64,000 nucleotides of DNA, from the NCBI GenBank assembly GCA_002298145.1, contig DBMP01000025.1:1-64000 (forward strand), read 5' to 3'. The translations under genes were made by a program, and so were the position numbers. The notes under the pieces were generated by a model that ran no database searches, was not told the origin of the DNA, and saw nothing but the letters and a program-made list of their open reading frames with translations. Numbering within the stretch: the stretch's first letter is position 1; each line of letters begins with the position of its first letter. This document shows, piece after piece, positions 45,901 to 52,821 of this stretch. The DNA comes from Spartobacteria bacterium UBA695. Lineage in GTDB: Bacteria > Verrucomicrobiota > Verrucomicrobiia > Chthoniobacterales > Chthoniobacteraceae.

Positions 45901-47861
45901 TGGAGTTTCCGCAGGCCATCGTCTGCCCGGCGGGCGAGCAGAATGGCAAGTCGGTGCTGGCCTGGGAATTCCGCAAGGGCACCCCGGAATCCGAGGGCAA
46001 TACCCGCACCAGCTTCCGCTGCCGCGACATCCCCAAGCTGGACGGCCGCTGGGATCTGGAGCTGCTGGCGCTGACGCCGCCCAACGAGGTGACGCGCCTG
46101 GCGGTGATTCCCAAGGCCAAGGCTCGCGGCACCTGGAGCGGCGCGCTTCCGCCAGGGCTCGTGAGCATCCAGGCCGTGCTACACGCGCCCGCCGCGAAAA
46201 AAGGGGCCGCCCCCGCGCCCGCCTACACTGGCCAGTGGATCCCCGTGCTCACGGGCTCGAACCTGATCGCCAACCCCGCCTTCGATGGTCTCGGCACCAT
46301 GGCCAGCGGCACCAATAGCACGCCGACCGTCCTCAAAGGCTGGTCCCGGGTGCCCTCGGGCAGCATCTCGCCGGGAGGGCCCCACCCGGGCGGCACTCAG
46401 GTGGAGTTGCTCTTTCCGCAAAACAGCCAGACCCGGATGACCTGCGATAAGATCCCCATCGAAAAGGAGAAGGAATACCTCTACAGCTTCTGGATCCAGT
46501 TCCAGAACGGCTTCGTCAACTGCGGAGTAGCCTACCTCGACCAGGATGGCAAGCAGGTGGGCAACCACGGAATGTACACCGGTAACGTCCGCGACCGCTG
46601 GGCCTATTCCTCGCAGGCCATCTCCTCCAGGGGGGGCAACAATAAGCAGCGCTTCCCGGACAAGGCGGTCTACATGCAGCCGTATTTCGAAGGCTCGGGA
46701 ACCGTGCGACTCCATGGAATTTCCCTCACGCAAACCGATCTGCCGCCGGAGGAAAAGAAGCCCACGCGTACGCCTTCACCCTCGGCATCGCCCACGCCTT
46801 CACCCTCGGCGTCTCCCTCCGTATCGGGAACGGCAACGCCCGCGGCATCGCCTGGCACGACGCCCACTCCGTCGCCGTCGCCAACCCCTTCGGCCAGCCC
46901 CACGCCCGCAGTTGAAACCGCCCTCCATCCGTTCGCGCTGGCCTGCCCGGCGGGCGAGGAAGGAGGCAAGACCGTGGTGCTCTGGGAAACGCGCTCGATC
47001 AATCCGCTGAAATTCAACCCCGCCAACCGCTTGTTCGAAGGCACGCCAGATTCCAAGCTCGATGGCCGCTATGATCTGGAGCTGGTTTATCGGGTCTTAC
47101 CCAATGCTACCACCCGGCTGGCGCTCATCCCTGCGGCAAAGGCTTCCGGTAAATGGACGGGCAAGCTCCCCGCCGGGCTGGGCTCGATCCAGGCGGTCCT
47201 GCACCCGGTAGGGAAACCGTCGGCCCGGCCCACGGAATACACCGGTACTTGGGTGGCCGCCGTCGATGCGCCAAACCTGATCACCAACCCAACGTTCAAG
47301 CTCGACGCCCCCGCAACTCCCTCGGCCCCGCCATCGCCGTCACCGTCTCCGGCGGTTGCGGGCAGCGACGCTTCGCCCAGCCCCTCCCCTGCAGCCGCGA
47401 CGACGCCTTCGATCAAAGGCTGGGAAAACCTGGCGGTAATCTCCCTCGCGCAGGGCGGCCCCCGCCCCGGCGGCAGCTACCCAATCTTCATCAACCACAC
47501 AACGAACGGAGGCCTGATGATGCGCGGCGAAAAGATCCCGGTGAAGAAGGACAAGAACTATACGTTCTCGGCGTGGACGCTCTACTTCAGGGGGCCGTAC
47601 CCGCGCGTCGGCGTGCTGGTCCTGGACAAGGACGGCAAGCAAATCCAAAACGAGTTTGCAGGCACGCCGCTGAGCGTCAAGGGGAAGTGGTCTTTCCGCT
47701 ACATGACCCTGTCGATCACCAAAAACCCGGGAGACCGGCGGCGGCTCAACGACAACGCCGCCTTCCTCCAGCCCTACGTGGAGGTGAGGGAGGACGTGGG
47801 CCTGGATTGCCTCTACCTCGGCGAAACCAACGCCCAGCCGGCGCAGGAAAATAACGACTAG
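39993..47861 (+). CDS. giant exported TPR protein with two duplicated C-terminal modules
   Basis: The product is 2622 residues, the largest in the window. A signal peptide (MNPSKILHVSVAALLISGGAYA) leads into TPR-type helical repeats over roughly 30-1960. A flexible Arg/Tyr/Gly-rich insert (about 960-1025, YRYRRSYRYGPMGS) interrupts them. From about 1968 to 2250 and again from about 2310 to 2612 comes a homologous beta-rich module. Each module has a CPAGE block, a KLDGRxDLELL-type block, NLIxNPxF, a GGPxPGG block and a VAYLDQDGKQ-like strand. Ser/Pro/Thr linkers separate them. The modules look like carbohydrate- or ligand-binding jelly rolls (inference). Last gene of the MoxR/VWA operon. Probably periplasmic or outer-membrane associated. 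Confidence 0.9.
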   Translation: MNPSKILHVSVAALLISGGAYAETLVPAVVERYEQILVKSPEKGTAFDKVYQYYFENEGLEKLAQRWKMEAMVTGLPTKAATYQILLGMLSERQGKTADARAAFTEAAKLMPDNYRVWRSLGGLEATEGKLAAAIEAFTKALAANPPAAERAPLYRELARAQQRSLDNAGALATWQKMAAEFPNDPFVIEEVAEAQLDAEKYDDARATFTKLRDLAGTDPFRKVSATIRLAQVEERQGKTKEALAIYEGALAQASETSWIHRDVRSRIEEVYRRQDDLPGLVGYYEKWLADHDKDVEAATRLSGALVELNRKADAVTWLRKAGQWAPDRNELQVELARLLRDTDQADEARQILAGLAQAHPEELSYWELLGAAEWALFKKGHEEAHQKAAIEAWKKIAPPETKDASQVSRLADILRDSGLNDEALEQMERACTLAPEAGDLRERRAGFLFELHRDDEAWKCLEGLVEGARANAANYQRLASIQLKYGKLDAALESVKKGVALAPADYSLLALQWRILSERKEWSAAAALYEPMLAAAPAMYEQTEQQYLQALKAGETLDAARKALTEKLPTATEAELRLLARIALQADDLPSARQAIEEGKKRFPESFALARLESECAKRAGNLDERVAALRRLIKLEPKQTGDFLLEMGRAYQEVQKWDQAREVAREWIAFSPANADAHLFAADLAFASGAPEEGIAKLRDSVKLSEKPNQIRLRLAQAYSQAGEAAKAQQTAEEAFEAEEDASAKMAILRQVSEYYFAQGKIDVLINRFRERQRSEEGGWRYALYLSEIFQQMQDYGQAREELAKSLASRPKDPALLKQLLRLAEQENNTAEQARYHKALAEVEPTTANFAALAEALANNNDAEGAVGVLADHEAEVLKDPAPWRLALARVQKQPGAAKLFTTLANALRQRPADYSGRMTLAELQIAMGSSEEAKRTLWDLRRMPQPARAAATPAPASASPQPGFVGPMGFLGGSPSNANKRIYAASLAQQSFAELVNSQNSHQYRYRRSYRYGPMGSMNNAAPSSGPTFEETRDKALVYLAAIAVREQNPDAFIAELEKDLAAQNVDRMERFVCYSLVQARDLLWREILAQADSPAGGKELDQLCFETLPRFMTGPQGGPSPDALKASELTQKFAERLAGSDPKMAFLSKVMRYSALNSSGQKDEAKKIADDVQTNIDLSDPMQVQVAFSLATESGNIEAAEKYLPKLMELSKKNRGTNYGYLRSSLAQAYLKKNDLKNGVRLLAETFRDSLPAQAGGANTAQTMFFGFNGYRSYYRNGNLPQVPYPNRYMDDQRISTLRQAYQLIKPLNGLDLYLESLAKLEVPAELKIYPTLARVYLEWFDDKKEAAFNDLQALLASTPDDELRLLAAGMAVEIQKTPEAFALLDQVGSQQRDVYKRAQQIMLSCAQKAKNDEVARKAALRLVTLRPPREELQALLPDLKRLGLTEKADELEKQIARGSNQPNDMRQKTDLLQSYRQEKKEAEAVALAKTLLAIDPLAPQTSGDYYRYISLDVLNQFKALDTYIADLEKQAATTPDSARVCLLLAEAWARKDSKKAPEWYRKVVALRPDDLTLQWKLVQAMNNRDQREEGLNLCREILKKDPGCLFDNRFDVITLYENGHALPELAEVVLNQPAQPIAAGPNYNSGNRQTEWICNRLGQRLRDSENNLELAVKVWSKGIELSDEASPFQSLELRGSLTKGLAELGRKEEALSQVELLYFPSAKPKAALLGMNNFSSGSSWMSSMSSDSNGNVSFPGLAPLDVAEKLGSLDVLRAKAEAKAAQDEPMKWLAFIIRARQHDPKLLQDLPKELADSRVGNPALNNETLLRVMSSELVRWPEARHLSLDLLFAAKKIVETYQGNPAWQLFSIDMQIFNRAVEFNDVEAARKAAKDWIGLMQSSGNGMNGFANGDEIFVALRSMIKVGMTAEFDQVLAYAKSNAQAQGNSSYRQQIAETEADMALSKGEVEFPQAIVCPAGEQNGKSVLAWEFRKGTPESEGNTRTSFRCRDIPKLDGRWDLELLALTPPNEVTRLAVIPKAKARGTWSGALPPGLVSIQAVLHAPAAKKGAAPAPAYTGQWIPVLTGSNLIANPAFDGLGTMASGTNSTPTVLKGWSRVPSGSISPGGPHPGGTQVELLFPQNSQTRMTCDKIPIEKEKEYLYSFWIQFQNGFVNCGVAYLDQDGKQVGNHGMYTGNVRDRWAYSSQAISSRGGNNKQRFPDKAVYMQPYFEGSGTVRLHGISLTQTDLPPEEKKPTRTPSPSASPTPSPSASPSVSGTATPAASPGTTPTPSPSPTPSASPTPAVETALHPFALACPAGEEGGKTVVLWETRSINPLKFNPANRLFEGTPDSKLDGRYDLELVYRVLPNATTRLALIPAAKASGKWTGKLPAGLGSIQAVLHPVGKPSARPTEYTGTWVAAVDAPNLITNPTFKLDAPATPSAPPSPSPSPAVAGSDASPSPSPAAATTPSIKGWENLAVISLAQGGPRPGGSYPIFINHTTNGGLMMRGEKIPVKKDKNYTFSAWTLYFRGPYPRVGVLVLDKDGKQIQNEFAGTPLSVKGKWSFRYMTLSITKNPGDRRRLNDNAAFLQPYVEVREDVGLDCLYLGETNAQPAQENND

Positions 47862-48850
47862 TCGCTCAAATCGGCCGGGGGCTGGTCCTTGCCGGAGCGC
47901 ACGACTTTGACTAGCTCCAAGTCAAAGACGACCGTCTCGTTCGGGCCTACGGTGCCGCCATTTCCGTCAAACCCGTAGGCCTCATCGGGCGGGAGGTAAA
48001 TTTGCCACTTGTCGCCGGGCTTCATAGCCTGGAGCGCGTCGGCCCAACCGCGAAGAATCCCAGCCACGGAAGCGATCACGGGCTTCGGGTATTTTGCTGT
48101 GTCTTCAAAAACAGTGCCGTCGAGCTTCGTACCGCGATATTTGATCTCCACAAAGCTATCAAAGGAAGGGCTCGCGCCCGATCCCGTCTTGAGCACTTTG
48201 TATTGCAAACCGGTGGGCAGGGCTGAGATGTCTTTGCGCTGGCGATTCGCGGCCAGAAAGGCGGCCCCCTCTGCCAGGTTCTTCTCGCCCTGTTTCCGGC
48301 GCTCCTCCGCGCGGCGTAGCTGCCACTCGCGGCCAAAGCGTTCGGTCTCCGCCCGCGCCTCGGCCTCGTTCATGACCGCCGTGTAGCCCGCCCACGCATC
48401 TTCGATCCCAAGCACGACGATCTCTGGCGCGAGGTCGGCATTCAGCAAGCGCCACATGCCGCCGAGGTTCGCTCCGGCAGCGTAACTTCGTTTTTCGCGC
48501 TCGCTGCCGAAGGAGCTAAAAATTCGTGCAAAAAATGAGCCCGAGGCGTTGTTTATCGACTCACCTTTGGTATTCGCAAGAGCGGCTCCACGGAGGGTTT
48601 TTTCGATTTCGTCGGGGGCGAGGCGCAAGGTGCGGCCACCGAGGCTATCTTTGATGCCACGGCCGATCACCCCGGGGTCAAGCGGCCCGTAGGCATTCTT
48701 CAGCGAGGCCCCGGCGCTCATGCCAAACGCATAGCTGACGCGGTCCCGGGGGGCCTTGAGCGTGGGGCGATCCGCTTTGCCCGCCGGAAAGATAAGGAAG
48801 AGGGCGGGCAGCAACAGCGCGCCCATGACCAGCCAGGTTTTAAGCTTCAT
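47858..48850 (-). CDS. FKBP-type peptidyl-prolyl cis-trans isomerase, exported
   Basis: The product is 330 residues. A signal peptide or membrane anchor is at the N-terminus (WLVMGALLLPALFLIFPAG). An N-terminal FKBP_N-like helical dimerisation part (about 35-210) has two similar segments (RVSYAFGMSAGASLKN and KRSYAAGANLGGMWR). A C-terminal FKBP domain (about 215-325) has VEIKYRGTKLDGTVFEDT, LRGWADALQAMKPGDKWQIY and LPPDEAYGFDG, the last with active-site Tyr/Phe. It is a Mip/FkpA-like periplasmic foldase. Its stop overlaps the stop of the giant TPR gene by four bases from the opposite strand. Confidence 0.92.
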   Translation of the reverse strand: MKLKTWLVMGALLLPALFLIFPAGKADRPTLKAPRDRVSYAFGMSAGASLKNAYGPLDPGVIGRGIKDSLGGRTLRLAPDEIEKTLRGAALANTKGESINNASGSFFARIFSSFGSEREKRSYAAGANLGGMWRLLNADLAPEIVVLGIEDAWAGYTAVMNEAEARAETERFGREWQLRRAEERRKQGEKNLAEGAAFLAANRQRKDISALPTGLQYKVLKTGSGASPSFDSFVEIKYRGTKLDGTVFEDTAKYPKPVIASVAGILRGWADALQAMKPGDKWQIYLPPDEAYGFDGNGGTVGPNETVVFDLELVKVVRSGKDQPPADLSD

Positions 48851-48866
48851 CTAGTAAAACGGGAAG

Positions 48867-48903
48867 AACCCGGCCCGCGTTTTGGCGCGGACCGGGCCGG
48901 GTT
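48867..48903 (-). terminator. terminator after the cohesin-like gene
   Basis: Perfect 11-base arms AACCCGGCCCG (48867-48877) and CGGGCCGGGTT (48893-48903) lie about 33 bases past the stop of the PEP-CTERM gene. On the minus strand a short T-containing tail (CTTCCCGTTTTAC) follows. The stem is very strong, but the T run is short and offset, so some read-through into the FKBP gene is possible. Confidence 0.65.
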
Positions 48904-48935
48904 AACAAACGAACGAATTCCTTTCAACCTAGATT

Positions 48936-49541
48936 CTACCCTACCTGCGCAAAGCGGCGGCGGAACCGCATAACCGCCAGAAGACCGGCGAGACCCACGA
49001 AGGCCGCTGTGCTCGGTTCGGGTACGACCGTCACCGCGGCGTCCGACACGGAGCCGACCGCGACCGTATTGCCGTCTTGGTCGCTCAGGCTCGAATCGGA
49101 ATTGATCGAAACGCTGGCGGAACCGGCGCTTTGCCCCGTCACGGTGATCGTGGCCAGGGTAAAGGAGGAAACCTGCGAGCTGAAGGCGCTCGATGAGGCG
49201 CTGGAGACGGCTGCCAGCGAGAGCAGGCCGTCAGCAGTGTAGGTATCGACGGCAATGGAGTTCGTCTCCGTAACGCCGCCGAACGAGGTCAGGTAGCTCG
49301 AAAGCGATACCGTGACTTTGGTCGAATCATATTCCAGATCGATGATGTATCCGCTCAACGCGGTGTTCGGATTGTCAACGCCCTTGAGGCCGCTGATCGT
49401 CAGGTAATACTGGACCGAGTCGCCCACGGAGACGGTGCTGCTGGTGACCGGGGTAAGGCTGAGGGTTACGGCGGCGTTGGCGGCGTGGGCAAGGAGCCCG
49501 ACGGCGGCGACGCACGCGAGAAGATGTTTGATGAATTTCAT
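48936..49541 (-). CDS. PEP-CTERM surface protein with cohesin-like domain
   Basis: The product is 201 residues. The signal peptide is residues 1-23 (LLACVAAVGLLAHAANA). A cohesin-like beta sandwich covers about 25-168, with SVGDSVQYYLTISGL, GYIIDLEYDSTKVTV and FTLATITVTGQSAGSASVSI. The C-terminus is a complete PEP-CTERM sorting tail: VPEPSTA at 173-179, a hydrophobic helix and the Arg cluster MRFRRRF. Exosortase should process it and hold it in the envelope. It follows the dockerin-bearing phosphoesterase gene by 43 bases, so the two are one operon and probably bind each other. Cohesin assignment is by pattern; no alignment was run. Confidence 0.8.
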   Translation of the reverse strand: MKFIKHLLACVAAVGLLAHAANAAVTLSLTPVTSSTVSVGDSVQYYLTISGLKGVDNPNTALSGYIIDLEYDSTKVTVSLSSYLTSFGGVTETNSIAVDTYTADGLLSLAAVSSASSSAFSSQVSSFTLATITVTGQSAGSASVSINSDSSLSDQDGNTVAVGSVSDAAVTVVPEPSTAAFVGLAGLLAVMRFRRRFAQVG

Positions 49542-49584
49542 AATGGTATTTTTAGATATGAACTAGTGAGTCAGTTGATCTCGC

Positions 49585-51687
49585 TTAGTAGTTGGTGATG
49601 TAGTGCTGGATGAGCCAGCGGCCATCGGCGGCGTCAACGCGGCCGTCGTTGTTGAGGTCGTAGGTGGTGTCGGTGGATTTTGCGCGGATTTTGGCAAGGA
49701 TCGCCGTGTAATCCGAGGCGTTGACGGAGCCGTCGCCGTTCAAGTCCCAAGGCAGGTAGTGGCCCGTGGGCTTGGCGATGACGGCGAATTCCTGGGCGTT
49801 GCCGTTGACCACGGCCCAGGCGGTCGCGGTGCCGTCGCCGTTATCGACGATGCCGTGGTAGCCAAGCGTGTAGTTGCTGGAGTAAGCGCCGTTGATCGCC
49901 GTTTTGGTGCCGCCAACGATGTTGTAATCGACAGCGTTGATCCACTTGCCGCTCTTGGGATCGCGAGCACCGAGGACGTAGTTATCCTTCGAGATGGTGC
50001 CGAGACCCGCGGTGGGGAATTTGACCGCGACGGTGATCGTATCGGTCTGGGTGGCACCGATATCTGCCAGGCCCCAGAGGGAGAGCACGTCGCTATAGGT
50101 GGTGCCAGCGATCGCTGGAGCCCAGCCGGTGGAGACTTCCTTGGTGCAGGCGCGACCAACTGTGTCGGAGCGGTTGCTGCCGTTGCTGCCGCTCAGGATT
50201 GAGAAGGAGCTGCCGACAAAGCCGGTTTCGCCAAAGAAGGAAGCGCTGGTGCCGGTCGCCACCGTCGTGTCGTCGGACACGGTCGTGTAGCTGGAGCCCT
50301 GCGGGATCAGGAAGTCCTGACCGTTGAGGCTGTGGCCGATGGTCTGGTGCTTGACCCAATTGCCGGTAAGGGTCGGCGTGGCAGAGAAATAAGTTGCGTT
50401 AGCGTTGTTGATGAGTTTGCCTTCAACGTTGGCCGGAATGCCGTAGTAGTCCACCGTTACGCGCGGGCCGTCCACGGTGAAGATGTAGTAGCCGACTTGG
50501 TAGAGTTCCTCGGCAACCATCGTCTCGTTGGCCGAGACGGGTGTGGCGGGCGTGTAGAACTTGGACGAATCCGAGGCCAGGATGAGCTGGCGGAGCGAGT
50601 AGTTGGAATTGAGCGGATCGTTGATGACCGATTGCTTGTAGTGGTGATCGTGGCCGGTGATCAGGTACGCTACGTCGTTGGTGTCGAAGGTCTTGATGAA
50701 GTGATCCTCGGCGGCTTTCCGGAAGGTGGAAGCCGTTCCGCTGAAGACCGAACCGTCACCGGGATCGTTGGTCAAAGAGCCGCCGAAAAGGGTGTCCTTA
50801 TGATTGCCGCCCAGGATGTTCTTGTGGGAGAACACGAAGGCCTGAAGGGGGCGGTTGCTGGTGCCGCCCACCTGCACGCGGTCGGCAACCCAGTTGAGCT
50901 GGGAGGGGATGGTGCTGGTGCTGTTGGTGGTGCCGGGGAAAGAGTCGAGCAACACGAAGCGGGTATTATTGAAGTCGAAAGAATAGGAAATACCACCGAC
51001 GCCCGAGATGGTACCGGTGTACGCTACCTGCGAAGTGGGGGCGGTGAAACTATAGACGGATGCGGTCAAGGCAGTGCCGTTCGCGGCCGGAGCATTCGAG
51101 GTCGGGTAGCTGAAGTTGCTGCCGCTCTGGAAGGTGTGTCCGTTACTTGCGACGACGGCGGCGTTCAGGATCGTGCTGAGAACCGAATAGGTATCAGTAG
51201 AGCCGTTTATCGACGATGAGTCTTTTCCGGTGCCGCCATAGGTAGTGTTGTAGGCACTCAAAAAGGAGCTGACCGTGGTGGTTCCGCTGTTGTTGATACC
51301 ACCGTTGGCGATTTGAGGGAATGTGGCAACGAATTGGGACGGAGCGGGCGCGATATCGTGGTTGCCACGCAGGGGATAGAAGCCGATCCCGGCGTTGTAA
51401 AGATCCTGGGCGTAAAGTGAGCGGATCTGGAAGCTGAAGGTCGTTGAGGAATCGACCACGTCACCGACGGAGATCACCACGGAAACACCTTTGTTGATGA
51501 ATTCCGTGTCGATTTGCTTGATGATGGAAGCGGCGCAGGAGAGCGGGCTCTTGCCGTCGTTGGCGCAGTCGGCCCACTGGGTATCCGAGATGACGCCGAA
51601 TTTCCAGGGCGAAGCCATGGCCGTGCTGACCCCGAGGCCGGCCAGGAGAAGGGCAAGGGAGCCCTTGAGGATTTGATGTTTATTCAT
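49585..51687 (-). CDS. exported metallophosphoesterase with C-terminal type I dockerin
   Basis: The product is 700 residues from the ATG giving MNKHQILKGSLALLLAGLG, a signal peptide ending near AMASPW. The calcineurin-like catalytic domain has GVISDTQW (DxQ instead of the usual DxH at 35-37), SVGDVVD at 75-79, RGNHD at about 108-111 and ITGHDHHY further on. A beta-rich part follows. The last 60 residues form a type I dockerin with two calcium loops, DLNGDGSVNASDYTAIL and DLNNDGRVDAADGRWLI. It has no membrane anchor of its own, so docking to the adjacent PEP-CTERM cohesin protein would retain it at the surface. Substrate (phosphomonoester, diester or nucleotide) is unknown. Confidence 0.87.
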   Translation of the reverse strand: MNKHQILKGSLALLLAGLGVSTAMASPWKFGVISDTQWADCANDGKSPLSCAASIIKQIDTEFINKGVSVVISVGDVVDSSTTFSFQIRSLYAQDLYNAGIGFYPLRGNHDIAPAPSQFVATFPQIANGGINNSGTTTVSSFLSAYNTTYGGTGKDSSSINGSTDTYSVLSTILNAAVVASNGHTFQSGSNFSYPTSNAPAANGTALTASVYSFTAPTSQVAYTGTISGVGGISYSFDFNNTRFVLLDSFPGTTNSTSTIPSQLNWVADRVQVGGTSNRPLQAFVFSHKNILGGNHKDTLFGGSLTNDPGDGSVFSGTASTFRKAAEDHFIKTFDTNDVAYLITGHDHHYKQSVINDPLNSNYSLRQLILASDSSKFYTPATPVSANETMVAEELYQVGYYIFTVDGPRVTVDYYGIPANVEGKLINNANATYFSATPTLTGNWVKHQTIGHSLNGQDFLIPQGSSYTTVSDDTTVATGTSASFFGETGFVGSSFSILSGSNGSNRSDTVGRACTKEVSTGWAPAIAGTTYSDVLSLWGLADIGATQTDTITVAVKFPTAGLGTISKDNYVLGARDPKSGKWINAVDYNIVGGTKTAINGAYSSNYTLGYHGIVDNGDGTATAWAVVNGNAQEFAVIAKPTGHYLPWDLNGDGSVNASDYTAILAKIRAKSTDTTYDLNNDGRVDAADGRWLIQHYITNY

Positions 51688-51996
51688 GAGAGATGCGGTT
51701 GAAGTATGTTTTTGTGGTAAAGAAGCGAACTGCTCCGGCATGACGCCATTGCGTGCGTTTTTGTGTCATACCCGGGCCGTTGCTTTCTACCTCGGGAGGC
51801 CTTCAATACTTGCCTGTGGCGGCTATTTACCCAGCTGCTACGGGTTTGTAACACGGCTGTCATTTTTGCCCGGATCTTCAAGGAATTGTCACACATGCCG
51901 CATTGAGCCGAAGGGGGGCGGACTCCTAAGCTAACGCCCATCACTAAGAGCCCACGCAAAATCGCCCTCATTTAGTTTCCAGCAAATCCCACGACT
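51688..51996. other. 309-base intergenic region between the phosphoesterase and AraC-type genes
   Basis: Divergent promoter space with no convincing gene. It is richer in A+T than its flanks. At 51846-51863 TTGTAAC and CTGTCAT stand 11 bases apart in direct orientation, similar to a PHO-box pair (second half exact, first half with three mismatches). A further TTGTCAC occurs near 51886. This is weak evidence for phosphate control of either neighbouring gene; no clear -35/-10 pair was identified. Confidence 0.35.
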
Positions 51997-52821
51997 ATGA
52001 ATGCCATCGCCTTTGGAGAAATCGCGCCCGGTTCGACGACACGGGATGCCTCCACGGCAAGCCGGGTGAAAAGGCTCCACGGTTCGCTCCTGAAACCGCT
52101 GGCGCGGCTGACCGGCCTGATGCTCTGGGTGCGCGAGGAGGAAGCGGGTGAGGATGAACTCCTCGTCTGCCGCTCCGCTCAATGCCGCCTTGCAAACGAA
52201 GGGGCCTGCCGGGAGATGCTGCGGAGGTTGCGGCGGGAGGCCCGCGCCGCCCGGGAGCCCCGGTATGTTTCGTGCCGGGCCGGGTTTCGCCTTTTTTCGG
52301 TACCGATTCCCTCCGAGGAAACGTCGCCTTGCGGATTCATCGAGGGAAGGACGCCGGAACGGGGCGTGGAGAGCCCCGGCGATGCCCTCGAACCCGCGCC
52401 CCTGCTGGCTCCGGCCGTTGAGCTGATCACGGGGATCGCCCAAAGCCTCGCGGAGGAGCCTCTGCCCCATCCGCCGGTGGAAACGGGCCCTGTGCAGCGG
52501 GCCAAGCTCTATATTCGAGAGCACCTCACCGGCAAGCTGGCCCTCTCGGACATCGCTCGCGCGGTGGATCTGAGCGAGGGGTATATTTCCAAGCTTTTCC
52601 GGCAGGAGGAAGGGATTTCGATCGGCCATTATTTGATCCGCGAACGCATCGTCTATGCCTGCGAGCAACTGCTCTCGACGCGCAAGAATGTCTCCGAGAT
52701 CGCCTACGCGGCGGGCTTTGAATCCATCTCGCATTTTAACCGCACCTTCAAGGCTCACACTCAATCTTCTCCCAAGCGCTACCGCGCCATTCACCGCGCG
52801 CAACCGGCGCCCGAGCGATGA
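51997..52821 (+). CDS. AraC-family regulator with PocR-like sensory domain
   Basis: The product is 274 residues. The N-terminal half carries a PocR-like pattern with several Cys: LLVCRSAQCRLANEGACREM, then YVSCRAGFRLFSVPIP and CGFIEG. PocR domains bind small molecules and resemble PAS. The C-terminal AraC DNA-binding domain covers about 165-265, with ALSDIARAVDLSEGYISKLF and NVSEIAYAAGFESISHFNRT. It overlaps the first SPFH gene by four bases and so is cotranscribed with the SPFH-ATPase system it most likely controls. The Cys cluster could also bind metal, which would fit the downstream P1B-type ATPase (inference). Confidence 0.87.
   Translation: MNAIAFGEIAPGSTTRDASTASRVKRLHGSLLKPLARLTGLMLWVREEEAGEDELLVCRSAQCRLANEGACREMLRRLRREARAAREPRYVSCRAGFRLFSVPIPSEETSPCGFIEGRTPERGVESPGDALEPAPLLAPAVELITGIAQSLAEEPLPHPPVETGPVQRAKLYIREHLTGKLALSDIARAVDLSEGYISKLFRQEEGISIGHYLIRERIVYACEQLLSTRKNVSEIAYAAGFESISHFNRTFKAHTQSSPKRYRAIHRAQPAPER

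Noticed and set aside
46760..46915. Repeated TCGCC/CCTTC units, considered as a DNA repeat array
   Set aside because: They encode the Ser/Pro/Thr linker of the TPR protein in frame; no spacers of uniform length.
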